Positions 10,994 to 19,166 of a stretch of DNA of 64,000 bases are shown in pieces. The number at the start of each line of letters is the position of its first letter. The first letter of the stretch is position 1. The notes below the pieces were generated by a model. That model made no database searches. It had not been told where the DNA came from and saw only the letters and a program-made list of their open reading frames with translations. The stretch comes from Microbulbifer sp. THAF38 (lineage in GTDB: Bacteria; Pseudomonadota; Gammaproteobacteria; Pseudomonadales; Cellvibrionaceae), in assembly GCF_009363535.1 (NCBI RefSeq), contig NZ_CP045369.1, positions 2,057,001 through 2,121,000 of the forward strand, in the 5' to 3' direction. Both the position numbers and the translations under genes were made by a program.

Positions 10994-13357
10994 TTGACGA
11001 ATTTCACCATCGACTTTGCAAAACTGGGAATGGATGATGTCGACAAGGTCGGCGGTAAAAACGCATCGCTCGGCGAGATGATCTCATCTCTGGCCGGTGC
11101 TGGTGTGAGTGTACCGGGCGGCTTTGCGACTACTGCGGAGGCCTTTCGGGCTTTCCTGGCCCATGAACAGTTGGAGCAGCGTATCGCCGAGCGTCTGAAA
11201 GGGCTCGATGTCGGTGATGTTACTGAACTCGCCAAAGCGGGCGATGAAATTCGCAATTGGATCTTACAGACTCCTTTCCCCGCACAACTGGAAAAAGAGA
11301 TCCGCGATGGCTACGAAGCCCTGGGTGGCGGTGAGACAGCCGTTGCTGTGCGCTCCTCTGCTACTGCGGAAGACTTACCAGATGCCTCTTTCGCTGGTCA
11401 GCAAGAGACCTTCCTGAATATCCGCGGTATCGATGCGGTATTGACTGCGGTTAAAGAAGTCTTTGCTTCTCTCTACAACGACCGCGCCATTGCCTATCGT
11501 GTGCACACGGGTTACGCGGATGTTGGCGTTGCTCTATCTGCGGGTATTCAGCACATGGTGCGCAGTGAAACTGGTGCAGCCGGTGTGATGTTCACCCTGG
11601 ATACCGAAAGTGGATTCCGCGATGTGATCTTTATCACCGCGGCCTTCGGTTTGGGTGAAACTGTTGTGCAGGGGGCTGTGAACCCCGACGAGTTCTACCT
11701 CTACAAGCCTGCTTTGGATGCCGGACGCCCGGCGATCCTGCGTCGCAATCGCGGCAGCAAAGCGATCAAGATGGTGTACGACGAAAGCGGTGAGTGTGGG
11801 CGCTCTGTAAAAACCGTTGAGGTTGCAGAGGAAGATCGTCAGCGTTTTGCCCTGAACGATGAAGAGTTAACCAGCCTGGCGGTGCAGGCCCGCAAAATTG
11901 AAGAGCACTATGGTCGCCCGATGGATATCGAGTGGGCCAAAGACGGCGATACTGGCAAGCTGTTTATCGTACAGGCGCGTCCTGAGACCGTACGCTCCCG
12001 CGATCAGGGTACCCACATAGAGCGCTACAGCTTGCAGGAGCGCGGTGAAGTACTGTGTGAAGGGCGCGCTATTGGTCAGCGCATCGGTGCCGGCCGCGTG
12101 CGTAAGCTGAAGTCTGTTGAAGATATGGCGGCTATGCAGGACGGCGAGGTGCTGGTGACCGATATGACCGACCCGGATTGGGAGCCGGTTCTGAAGAAAG
12201 CCAGCGCAATTGTCACCAACCGCGGCGGCCGTACCTGTCACGCGGCGATTATTGCCCGCGAACTGGGGATTCCCGCAGTGGTTGGCTGTGGAAACGCCAC
12301 TGAATTATTGGAAAATGGCACTCCGGTGACCGTATCTTGTGCTGAAGGCGACACCGGTTTTGTGATGTCTGGCGAGCTGAATTTCCAGCGTGAGGAAACT
12401 GAAGTTTCCGAGATGCCGGACCTGCCTTTCAAGATTATGCTCAACGTGGGCAATCCGGATCGCGCTTTTGCTTTCAGCCACCTGCCCAATCAGGGTGTTG
12501 GCCTGGCGCGTTTGGAATTTATCCTGAACCGCATGATTGGTATTCACCCGAAAGCGCTGCTCGAGCTGGATAGTTTGCCGGAAGATCTGCAACAGAATAT
12601 CCGTGAGCGCATTGGCGGCTACGCTTCTCCGGAAGACTTTATTGTTGAGAAGTTGGTGGAAGGTATCGCTACCCTGGCCGCCGCTTTTGCGCCTAATCGT
12701 GTGATTGTGCGTCTGTCAGACTTTAAGTCCAACGAATATGCACACTTGGTGGGTGGTCAGCTGTACGAGCCCAGCGAAGAGAACCCGATGCTCGGTTTCC
12801 GTGGTGCGGCCCGTTACCGCTCCGAAGATTTCCGTCAGTGCTTCGCTCTGGAGTGTCGCGCGCTGAAAAAAGTGCGTGATGAGATGGGCTTGACCAATGT
12901 AGAGATTATGGTGCCCTTCGTGCGCACGCCGGAAGAGGCGGAAGAGGTGGTCGGCCTGCTCGCCGAGAATGGCTTGCGTCGCGGTGAGGGTGGCCTGAAG
13001 GTCATCATGATGTGCGAACTGCCCTCGAATGCTCTGCTGGCCGAAGAGTTCCTGCAGCACTTTGACGGTTTCTCTATCGGTTCCAACGACCTGACCCAGC
13101 TTACCCTGGGCCTGGATCGGGATTCCGGCCTGGTGGCTGACCTGTTCGATGAGCGAAACCCTGCGGTTAAGGCCTTGCTGTCCCGCGCCATTCAGGCCTG
13201 TAAAAAAGCCGGTAAATATGTGGGCATTTGCGGTCAAGGGCCTTCTGACCACAAAGACTTCGCCCGTTGGTTGATGGATGAAGGGATTGACAGTGTTTCC
13301 CTGAACCCCGACACGGCTGTGGATACTTGGCTATTCCTGGCTAACGAAGAAGCCTGA
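10994..13357 (+). CDS. ppsA: Phosphoenolpyruvate synthase
   Basis: 787 residues (E. coli about 792). The order is an N-terminal ATP-grasp pyruvate-phosphate dikinase domain (about 1-340, with [11 protein letters not shown]), a phosphohistidine swivelling domain with the catalytic H416 in [15 protein letters not shown], and a C-terminal PEP-binding barrel ([16 protein letters not shown]). It makes PEP, AMP and phosphate from pyruvate and ATP for growth on three-carbon acids or acetate. T414, two residues before the histidine, is the position that PpsR modifies. The start is a TTG, with GAGGG about 8 bases before it. An intrinsic terminator follows. Confidence 0.97.
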   Translation: MTNFTIDFAKLGMDDVDKVGGKNASLGEMISSLAGAGVSVPGGFATTAEAFRAFLAHEQLEQRIAERLKGLDVGDVTELAKAGDEIRNWILQTPFPAQLEKEIRDGYEALGGGETAVAVRSSATAEDLPDASFAGQQETFLNIRGIDAVLTAVKEVFASLYNDRAIAYRVHTGYADVGVALSAGIQHMVRSETGAAGVMFTLDTESGFRDVIFITAAFGLGETVVQGAVNPDEFYLYKPALDAGRPAILRRNRGSKAIKMVYDESGECGRSVKTVEVAEEDRQRFALNDEELTSLAVQARKIEEHYGRPMDIEWAKDGDTGKLFIVQARPETVRSRDQGTHIERYSLQERGEVLCEGRAIGQRIGAGRVRKLKSVEDMAAMQDGEVLVTDMTDPDWEPVLKKASAIVTNRGGRTCHAAIIARELGIPAVVGCGNATELLENGTPVTVSCAEGDTGFVMSGELNFQREETEVSEMPDLPFKIMLNVGNPDRAFAFSHLPNQGVGLARLEFILNRMIGIHPKALLELDSLPEDLQQNIRERIGGYASPEDFIVEKLVEGIATLAAAFAPNRVIVRLSDFKSNEYAHLVGGQLYEPSEENPMLGFRGAARYRSEDFRQCFALECRALKKVRDEMGLTNVEIMVPFVRTPEEAEEVVGLLAENGLRRGEGGLKVIMMCELPSNALLAEEFLQHFDGFSIGSNDLTQLTLGLDRDSGLVADLFDERNPAVKALLSRAIQACKKAGKYVGICGQGPSDHKDFARWLMDEGIDSVSLNPDTAVDTWLFLANEEA

Positions 13358-13366
13358 TTTCCTAGT

Positions 13367-13392
13367 AAAGCGGCCCTATAGGGCCGCTTTTT
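13367..13392 (+). terminator. Intrinsic terminator of ppsA
   Basis: AAAGCGGCCC (13367-13376) and GGGCCGCTTT (13381-13390) form a perfect 10-bp stem with a TATA loop, followed by more T. It starts 10 bases after the ppsA stop. Confidence 0.9.
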
Positions 13393-13790
13393 CTATTTAA
13401 ACACCTCTCGCGCGGCTGTGGTTTTTTTTTGTTCGAGCCGTTTCGCATCTGCTCAAAAATTAGACTCCAGTTGCCGCTTACCTCGATAACTTCGGATTTT
13501 ATCCTGCTATTTCAGTGTGAGATTTGCAGATCACACACTACCGAAAAAATTCAACACTCTATGGCTTACCCGCCAAGAGAAGAATTCATTCTAAGTCTTA
13601 TCACCAGCCTCAATAGAATCGGAAGAGTCCTGAGGCAGCGCGTTGATAGAAAAAAACCTAGCGCAATTTGCTTTGGTGCTGATTCACCTGCAGGGGTAAA
13701 TCCCCCGGTGTTGAAGTTTAAGTGGTACCGGTAGGGCTGTTTTCCTGTCCGTCCACTTTGGCAGAACAGAGAAAGTTGTTGAGGTGAGCT
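13393..13790. other. Intergenic region before the L,D-transpeptidase gene
   Basis: About 400 bases without a gene I can support. A 101-codon open frame (13429-13734, plus) has no recognisable similarity and no good ribosome site. GTGTGA (13515-13520) and TCACAC (13531-13536) form a dyad, but the 10-base spacer does not fit CRP. The transpeptidase promoter is probably in the second half, before GAGGTGAG at about 13780. Confidence 0.4.
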
Positions 13791-14360
13791 ATGCATACGA
13801 GCAGACAGTTACAAATTCCGATATGGCATATTTTCCTGATGTTGTGTCTCCTGGCGCTACTCGCTGTTCCTCCGGCAATGGCAAAGCCCCGTGGAGGTAA
13901 CTGGTTTGATGATCGCGCTGCAGCCAGGGGAGGGAGTGCTTCAATCAGAATTGATTTGAGCGAGCAACGCGCTTATCTCTACAAAGGCGGTAAATTGGTT
14001 GGGGTTTCTAGAATTTCATCGGGCAAGCGGGGCTACAGTACGCGCCCGGGACATTTCCGAGTACTGTCCAAACATCCCCATCACCGCTCTTCGATCTACG
14101 GTAGCTATGTGGATAGACGCACAGGCAGAGTTGTGAGATCTAATGTGAATACCCGTAAGCACCGCCGCCCTGCCGGTACCGTATATCGCGGTGCGAAAAT
14201 GAATAATTACATTCGTTTTAATGGCGGCATCGGTCTACATGCTTCAGGTCATGTGCCCGGATATCCAGCTTCCCACGGATGTGTACGCATGCCGCCGCAC
14301 ATGGCAAGTAAGTTTTATCGCCATGTGCGCGTAGGTACCCCGGTACGTGTTACGCACTAA
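13791..14360 (+). CDS. L,D-transpeptidase (YkuD family), secreted
   Basis: 189 residues. A signal peptide with a hydrophobic core (IWHIFLMLCLLALLAV) ends near AMA-KP at residue 31. The YkuD domain runs from about 52 to 188 and carries the catalytic pattern H150...S161-H162-G163-C164 in YPASHGCVRMP. Such enzymes cross-link peptidoglycan through 3-3 bonds or attach proteins to it in the periplasm. Basic residues are frequent (pI likely high). It stands alone, with its own ribosome site (GAGGTGAG) and a following terminator. Confidence 0.92.
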   Translation: MHTSRQLQIPIWHIFLMLCLLALLAVPPAMAKPRGGNWFDDRAAARGGSASIRIDLSEQRAYLYKGGKLVGVSRISSGKRGYSTRPGHFRVLSKHPHHRSSIYGSYVDRRTGRVVRSNVNTRKHRRPAGTVYRGAKMNNYIRFNGGIGLHASGHVPGYPASHGCVRMPPHMASKFYRHVRVGTPVRVTH

Positions 14361-14405
14361 AAATGGCGTAACGCATAGAGCAGTTTTGTAGCAGCGAAGC
14401 CTTGG

Positions 14406-14445
14406 CCGGGTATTATCTACAGGGATGATACCCGGTATTTATTTG
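14406..14445 (+). terminator. Terminator of the L,D-transpeptidase gene
   Basis: CCGGGTATTATC (14406-14417) pairs with GATGATACCCGG (14424-14435), with one G-T pair and a 6-base loop, followed by TATTTATTTG. Confidence 0.75.
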
Positions 14446-14511
14446 TCAGCCTGCCACCAAAGTTACGGTACCGCTATCATCACTTTTTACGGAATGATTG
14501 CGAGAGGACTT

Positions 14512-14991
14512 ATGTCAATTTCAACCCCCGATTTGTGTGATGCCCACGGCGATGCAGTACAAGTGGTTGAGCCGATGTTTATTAATTACGGAGGTCGTGA
14601 GAGCTTTGGCGGTCAAATCGTAACTATTAAATGTTTCGAGGATAATTCTTTGGTGCGTGAGCTCGTTGCAGAACCTGGGCAGGGCAAGGTTTTGGTGGTT
14701 GATGCGGGCGGTTCTTTGCGCCGTGCCTGCCTTGGGGATATGCTCGCCGAGAAAGCAGTCGCTAATGGCTGGGAAGGTATTGTCATGTATGGCTGTATCC
14801 GCGATGTCGATCAGATTGCGGCGCTGGATCTGGGGGTGCAGGCCCTGGGTACACACCCAATGAAAACTGAGAAAAAAGGGATTGGCGAGCGGGATCTGGA
14901 AGTCACTTTTGGCGGGGTGAGTTTCCGCCCAGGTGATTATCTCTATGGGGATAACAACGGCATTATTGTTGCACAAAAACAACTGGTATGA
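14512..14991 (+). CDS. rraA: Regulator of ribonuclease activity A
   Basis: 159 residues, the usual RraA length. It starts [14 protein letters not shown] after GAGAGGA, and codons upstream of this ATG are not conserved. The core [17 protein letters not shown] and [17 protein letters not shown] matches RraA, which binds RNase E and its degradosome and inhibits RNA cleavage. The fold is that of the HMG/CHA aldolase-like family, so a metal-dependent aldolase activity cannot be excluded, but the close similarity favours RraA. A bidirectional terminator follows. Confidence 0.93.
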   Translation: MSISTPDLCDAHGDAVQVVEPMFINYGGRESFGGQIVTIKCFEDNSLVRELVAEPGQGKVLVVDAGGSLRRACLGDMLAEKAVANGWEGIVMYGCIRDVDQIAALDLGVQALGTHPMKTEKKGIGERDLEVTFGGVSFRPGDYLYGDNNGIIVAQKQLV

Positions 14992-15019
14992 ACTGCAGCC
15001 TCAATAAGTGATTGGGAAT

Positions 15020-15059
15020 AAAAATGCCCACTGGCAACTTCGCTGCCGCGGGCATTTTT
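15020..15059. terminator. Bidirectional terminator between rraA and the di-haem oxidoreductase
   Basis: AAAAATGCCC (15020-15029) and GGGCATTTTT (15050-15059) pair perfectly, and an inner TGGCA/TGCC adds to the stem. Runs of A and T on both sides serve the two convergent genes. Confidence 0.85.
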
Positions 15060-15072
15060 CTCAGGGAGCCGT

Positions 15073-16512
15073 TTATCGATTGATTAAATCAGAAACCGGG
15101 TCCCTCGGCATGCGTAAGGACATCAGAAAATAAAGAATCTTGTTCTTGTCCTCATCTGTCAGATTCTGGAAATTTTCTGCGGCATAGCCGGCATCGCTAC
15201 CAGGATTATCATGTAACAGTATGGCTTCTACCAAAGTGAGAGCACGGCCATCGTGCATGTAGGGTGCAGTGTCTGCCACTCCCCACAGGCGTGCGGTAAT
15301 AAACTCCCTGTTTTGTACCTCATCTAGGAAGAAAGCCGTTTCAGATAGTGCGATGCCCATATCATGGCGCTTTAGATCTGAGAACATTTCGACTTCAACC
15401 CCAGCCCCAAAAATAGTTTTAAAAATTGTGGGGGGTTTACTCAGATCTACCTCATAGAAAGTATCTTCAAATGGAGCTTCAGGAGAGCCGGTCAGCTTGT
15501 AGGGTAACTTTCTGCGCTCAGTGGTCATAACGGGTCGATGGCAGTCGGCACAGCCTATTTGACTGAACAGTTTACGACCGTCGGTATTTTTTGTGGATTC
15601 TATCTTGAAGGGGCGGTCCAGCGTGGTGACAAAAATACTAATCGCTGAAAGATCACCGACAGATATTTCATTGGTTACGCCGTCATTGTCTTCATCGGCA
15701 TCCTCTCCACCAAATTTTTCGGTCGCTTGCATGCCCATGTGAAATGAAAGAGCATCCATCGCGAATTCGCGGGCTGAAGCCACATCTCCCTTCCTGCCAA
15801 AAGGCCGCACGACCAAATCCTCATCGACGCCTTTCACATTACTAGTATCCAGGTTGCCATCCTCATCGGCAACGATGGTGCCAAAATTAACGGATTTAGT
15901 ATCCAGGCTGACAACGGTTCCAGGGTTGTCTAGGGCATATTGTTTGAGACCCTGAAGCTCAAAGGTCATTTCTCTAGCCACTAATTCAATGCCCCCGGAA
16001 CCAAATAAAAAGAGGGGGTTGATCAGGCGGCCGTCATATTCGGCAGTACCATCAAAGCTCTCATCAATGACATCAATATTTACCGGACGCAGCATTGCAC
16101 TGGTGCTAAAACCGCCGCCGCCGCCAATACCCATCGTGGGCGGCACAGTCCTGTTGCTGACGATACTATGGCATTCCAGGCAGTTCTGAGAGTCGAGACC
16201 ATTGACTCGCAGGAAGGTGCCGTTGCCCTGTAATGTCGGCCGATTGCCGGCATCGGCAGAGTGGTTATCGGGCTGGGATTCATCGTGTGGGCCATCCCCA
16301 TAACCATCGTAGCGATTGAAGGGGGTGCTAAAGATGAGCATTCCTGCCCGGCGAATTTCATCCAGGGTTAGTTCACCCTCCACAATTTGTCCCTGGGTAA
16401 TTCTGTCTTCCGGGGCTAACCGGGGGCCTTCTCCCACCAGATTGGCGAAGAGCAGTGTGGGGGTTATTAGTAGTCCAACACCGGCAAGTGAGTTCACAAG
16501 AGTCTGCTTCAT
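15073..16512 (-). CDS. Di-haem oxidoreductase (DUF1111/DHOR type cytochrome), secreted
   Basis: 479 residues with a signal peptide ending near LLFA-N (residue 23). Two c-type haem sites are present: CLECH at 111-115 and CADCH at 321-325. Late conserved parts (LWGVADTAPYMHDGRALTL, AILLHDNPGSDA) are typical of the putative thiol oxidoreductase or DHOR group related to di-haem peroxidases. It acts in the periplasm, and the substrate is unknown. Residues 270-280 (EDADEDNDGVT) resemble a calcium-binding loop. It stands alone with its own terminator. Confidence 0.88.
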   Translation of the reverse strand: MKQTLVNSLAGVGLLITPTLLFANLVGEGPRLAPEDRITQGQIVEGELTLDEIRRAGMLIFSTPFNRYDGYGDGPHDESQPDNHSADAGNRPTLQGNGTFLRVNGLDSQNCLECHSIVSNRTVPPTMGIGGGGGFSTSAMLRPVNIDVIDESFDGTAEYDGRLINPLFLFGSGGIELVAREMTFELQGLKQYALDNPGTVVSLDTKSVNFGTIVADEDGNLDTSNVKGVDEDLVVRPFGRKGDVASAREFAMDALSFHMGMQATEKFGGEDADEDNDGVTNEISVGDLSAISIFVTTLDRPFKIESTKNTDGRKLFSQIGCADCHRPVMTTERRKLPYKLTGSPEAPFEDTFYEVDLSKPPTIFKTIFGAGVEVEMFSDLKRHDMGIALSETAFFLDEVQNREFITARLWGVADTAPYMHDGRALTLVEAILLHDNPGSDAGYAAENFQNLTDEDKNKILYFLMSLRMPRDPVSDLINR

Positions 16513-16907
16513 ATGAGCATCCTAAGTTCAATGCTTTCTATCAACTGATCCAGAGCTTCATTTGCGGCGTCCATTCCATCTCTCTAAATATAGGTAGATT
16601 TTCCCAGGGATATCGCGACAACTGGCGCCTCATGCATCTTTTTGACGTATAAATTTCAGGTTCTCTTGGGCGCCTGCTCTTTTCTGCTCATTAACGGCGC
16701 TCTGGATAAGGTCTTGAAGAAAAGAAATTCGCGTCAGGTGGGTCTTAAATGGCGTATCTGCAACGTTCTATTGCCGTGGAGGCTCTGTGAGATCATTCAG
16801 CGACTCCTCAAGTCCATTCGTTGCCTATCATTGTCTTTTGAAATAACACCATGGCTTCTGGAAAGTGGCTGGGTATTTTGCCGCTACAGATACTACGGAA
16901 GGTAAAA
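16513..16907. other. Divergent intergenic region before the acyl-CoA dehydrogenase gene
   Basis: Nearly 400 bases between two divergent genes. It must hold both promoters, but I see no clear -35/-10 pair or known operator. An 87-codon frame at 16642-16905 has no recognisable similarity. I find no relic of the membrane segment that usually starts FadE. Confidence 0.4.
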
Positions 16908-19142
16908 ATGAGCGAGCTGCGCAAGAAATTCTTTACCAAACCCCTGCTGAACATTATCAAGAGGGTTTTGCCGCCAATATCGCAAACTGAGCGAGAAGCA
17001 ATGGAGGCCGGGGAGGTTTGGTGGGATGCCCAGCTACTTTCCGGCAAACCGGATTGGAAGCAACTGCTGGATATGGGGCCACCGGAGCTGAGTGAGGAGG
17101 AGCAGGCCTTTCTCGACGGGCCTGTCGAAGAGCTCTGCAAAATGGTCAACGATTGGCAAATCAGCTTTGTCGAGCACGATATTCCAGAGCCTGTATGGGA
17201 GTTTCTGCGAAAAAACCGCTTTTTCGGCATCATTATCCCTAAAAAATATGGCGGCCTCGGCTTTTCCCCCACCGCACATGCAGAAATAGTGACCAAGATT
17301 TCCACGCGCAGTAACACCGTGGGTGTGACAGTCATGGTGCCAAATTCCCTGGGGCCGGGTGAATTACTGCTTGCCCATGGAACCCAGGAACAAAAAGACC
17401 ACTATTTGCCCCGACTCGCCGATGGCACGGATATTCCCTGTTTTGGCCTGACCAGCCCTCAGGCAGGTTCCGATGCGGCCGCCATGATCGACCGTGGGGA
17501 AGTTTGTTACGGAGACTATAAGGGGGAAAAGGTCTTGGGCATGCGTGTCAACTGGCACAAGCGCTACATCACCCTGGGACCTATTGCCACGGTTTTGGGG
17601 CTCGCCTTTAAGCTGTACGACCCGGAGCATATTCTCGGCGATAAAGAGGAGTTGGGAATTACCGTGGCACTGGTTCCCACTGATACCGAGGGCGTGACTA
17701 TTGGTCAGCGCCATCTACCCGCGATGCAGGCCTTCCAGAATGGCCCCAATTGGGGGAAAGATGTTTTTATTCCCATGGAATGGATTATCGGTGGCCAGGA
17801 GAACGTCGGTAAGGGCTGGGAAATGCTGATGAGTGCCTTGGCTGCGGGCCGGGGTATCTCACTGCCCTCGCTCTCCACTGGCGGCGCCAAGATGGCTGCA
17901 AGAACCACCGGCGCCTACGCTCGTATTCGCGAACAATTCAATATTCCCGTAGGGCGATTTGAAGGGGTACAACGGCGCTTAGCGGAAATTGCCGCTATTG
18001 CCTTCGTGCTCGATAGTGCCCACAAAACAACTACCAGGGCGCTGGATGACGGCATCAAGCCGGCGGTCATTACCGCAATTATGAAAGCCAGTGCAACGGG
18101 AGGGCTGCGCCAGGCCATTGATGACGCCATGGATATCCATGCGGGCAAGGCAATAATGGATGGGCCATTGAATTATTTGGGTAATGCTTATCGCGCTGTA
18201 CCAGTGGCGATTACGGTAGAAGGCGCAAACCTGCTAACCCGCAGCTTGATGATCTTCGGCCAGGGGGCGATACGCTGCCATCCCTATATACTCGATGAAA
18301 TGCTCGCAGCCGAAAACCCTAATACGGAAGAGGGGTTGGAGCAATTAGATCGGTTGTTACCCAAACACATGTGGTTCCAGGTCAAAACGCTGCTGCGTGG
18401 AGTGTTTCACGGTTGGACCGTGGGGCTCTTTGCCAGCAGTCCGCGCAATGTCGGGGGCGCGGCTAAGTATTTCCGTCAGATCAATCGCTATTCGGCTGTG
18501 CTGACTCTGGTTACAGAAGTCTCTCTGATCACTTTGGGCGGAGAGCTGAAAAGGAAAGAATTGATCTCCTCCCGGCTTGGCGATGTACTCAGCCAGTTGT
18601 ATCTGCTGAGTTGTACCCTCAAGCGTTTCTATGACGACGGTAATCCAAAAGATGATTTGCCGTTATTGGAATACGCTATGCGCGATGGCTTACATAAAAT
18701 TGAAGTTCAGTTGCTGGAAGTCTTTCAGAATTTCCCGCGTCCTTTCTTTGGCCAGATAATGCATTTCCTGACCATGCCTTGGGGACACAGTATTCACACC
18801 GCCTCGGATCGCCAGGCTAGGGCCTGTGCAGAATTGCTGCTGAACCCCTCTAAGACTCGAGACCGTTTAACTCGTGGTGTTTTCCTCGGCAATCCTGGAG
18901 ACGGGATCGATATTGTCGAGCAGGCTTTTGATAAAGTCTGTGCATCGGAGCGTGCGCGGGAGAAGCTAAAAAAAGGTGGTATTCGCACTCTCAGTCGCGA
19001 GTCAGTGGAAGAGGGGCTGCAACGCAACTTGATTAGTAGTGAAGAGGCGGATGCCCTTCGGGAAGCCGCTGATGCGGTGGATAAGGCTATTCAGGTCGAT
19101 CATTTCGATCACTTGGCCAGGGAGGCTGGGCAAATCCAATAG
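16908..19142 (+). CDS. fadE: Acyl-CoA dehydrogenase, FadE type
   Basis: 744 residues from the ATG at 16908, which follows GGAAGG by 5 bases; an in-frame ATG at 16851 would add 19. The body matches FadE: PPISQTEREAMEAGEVWW, AFLDGPVEELCKMVNDW, a flavin domain with FGLTSPQAGSDAA, VPNSLGPGELL, and the DUF1974-type C-terminus. It oxidises acyl-CoA to enoyl-CoA in the first step of fatty-acid breakdown. E. coli FadE (about 814 residues) has N-terminal membrane helices that are absent here, so this enzyme may be soluble. The CoA hydrolase/transferase gene follows after 24 bases, probably one operon. Confidence 0.92.
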   Translation: MSELRKKFFTKPLLNIIKRVLPPISQTEREAMEAGEVWWDAQLLSGKPDWKQLLDMGPPELSEEEQAFLDGPVEELCKMVNDWQISFVEHDIPEPVWEFLRKNRFFGIIIPKKYGGLGFSPTAHAEIVTKISTRSNTVGVTVMVPNSLGPGELLLAHGTQEQKDHYLPRLADGTDIPCFGLTSPQAGSDAAAMIDRGEVCYGDYKGEKVLGMRVNWHKRYITLGPIATVLGLAFKLYDPEHILGDKEELGITVALVPTDTEGVTIGQRHLPAMQAFQNGPNWGKDVFIPMEWIIGGQENVGKGWEMLMSALAAGRGISLPSLSTGGAKMAARTTGAYARIREQFNIPVGRFEGVQRRLAEIAAIAFVLDSAHKTTTRALDDGIKPAVITAIMKASATGGLRQAIDDAMDIHAGKAIMDGPLNYLGNAYRAVPVAITVEGANLLTRSLMIFGQGAIRCHPYILDEMLAAENPNTEEGLEQLDRLLPKHMWFQVKTLLRGVFHGWTVGLFASSPRNVGGAAKYFRQINRYSAVLTLVTEVSLITLGGELKRKELISSRLGDVLSQLYLLSCTLKRFYDDGNPKDDLPLLEYAMRDGLHKIEVQLLEVFQNFPRPFFGQIMHFLTMPWGHSIHTASDRQARACAELLLNPSKTRDRLTRGVFLGNPGDGIDIVEQAFDKVCASERAREKLKKGGIRTLSRESVEEGLQRNLISSEEADALREAADAVDKAIQVDHFDHLAREAGQIQ

Positions 19143-19166
19143 CGCTGCGAGGGAAGTCTGATCTAC

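Noticed and set aside
13515..13536. CRP-like site GTGTGA...TCACAC
   Set aside because: The spacer between TGTGA and TCACA is 10 bases, whereas CRP needs 6.
13429..13734. 101-codon open frame before the L,D-transpeptidase
   Set aside because: No ribosome site, no recognisable composition or motif; likely chance.
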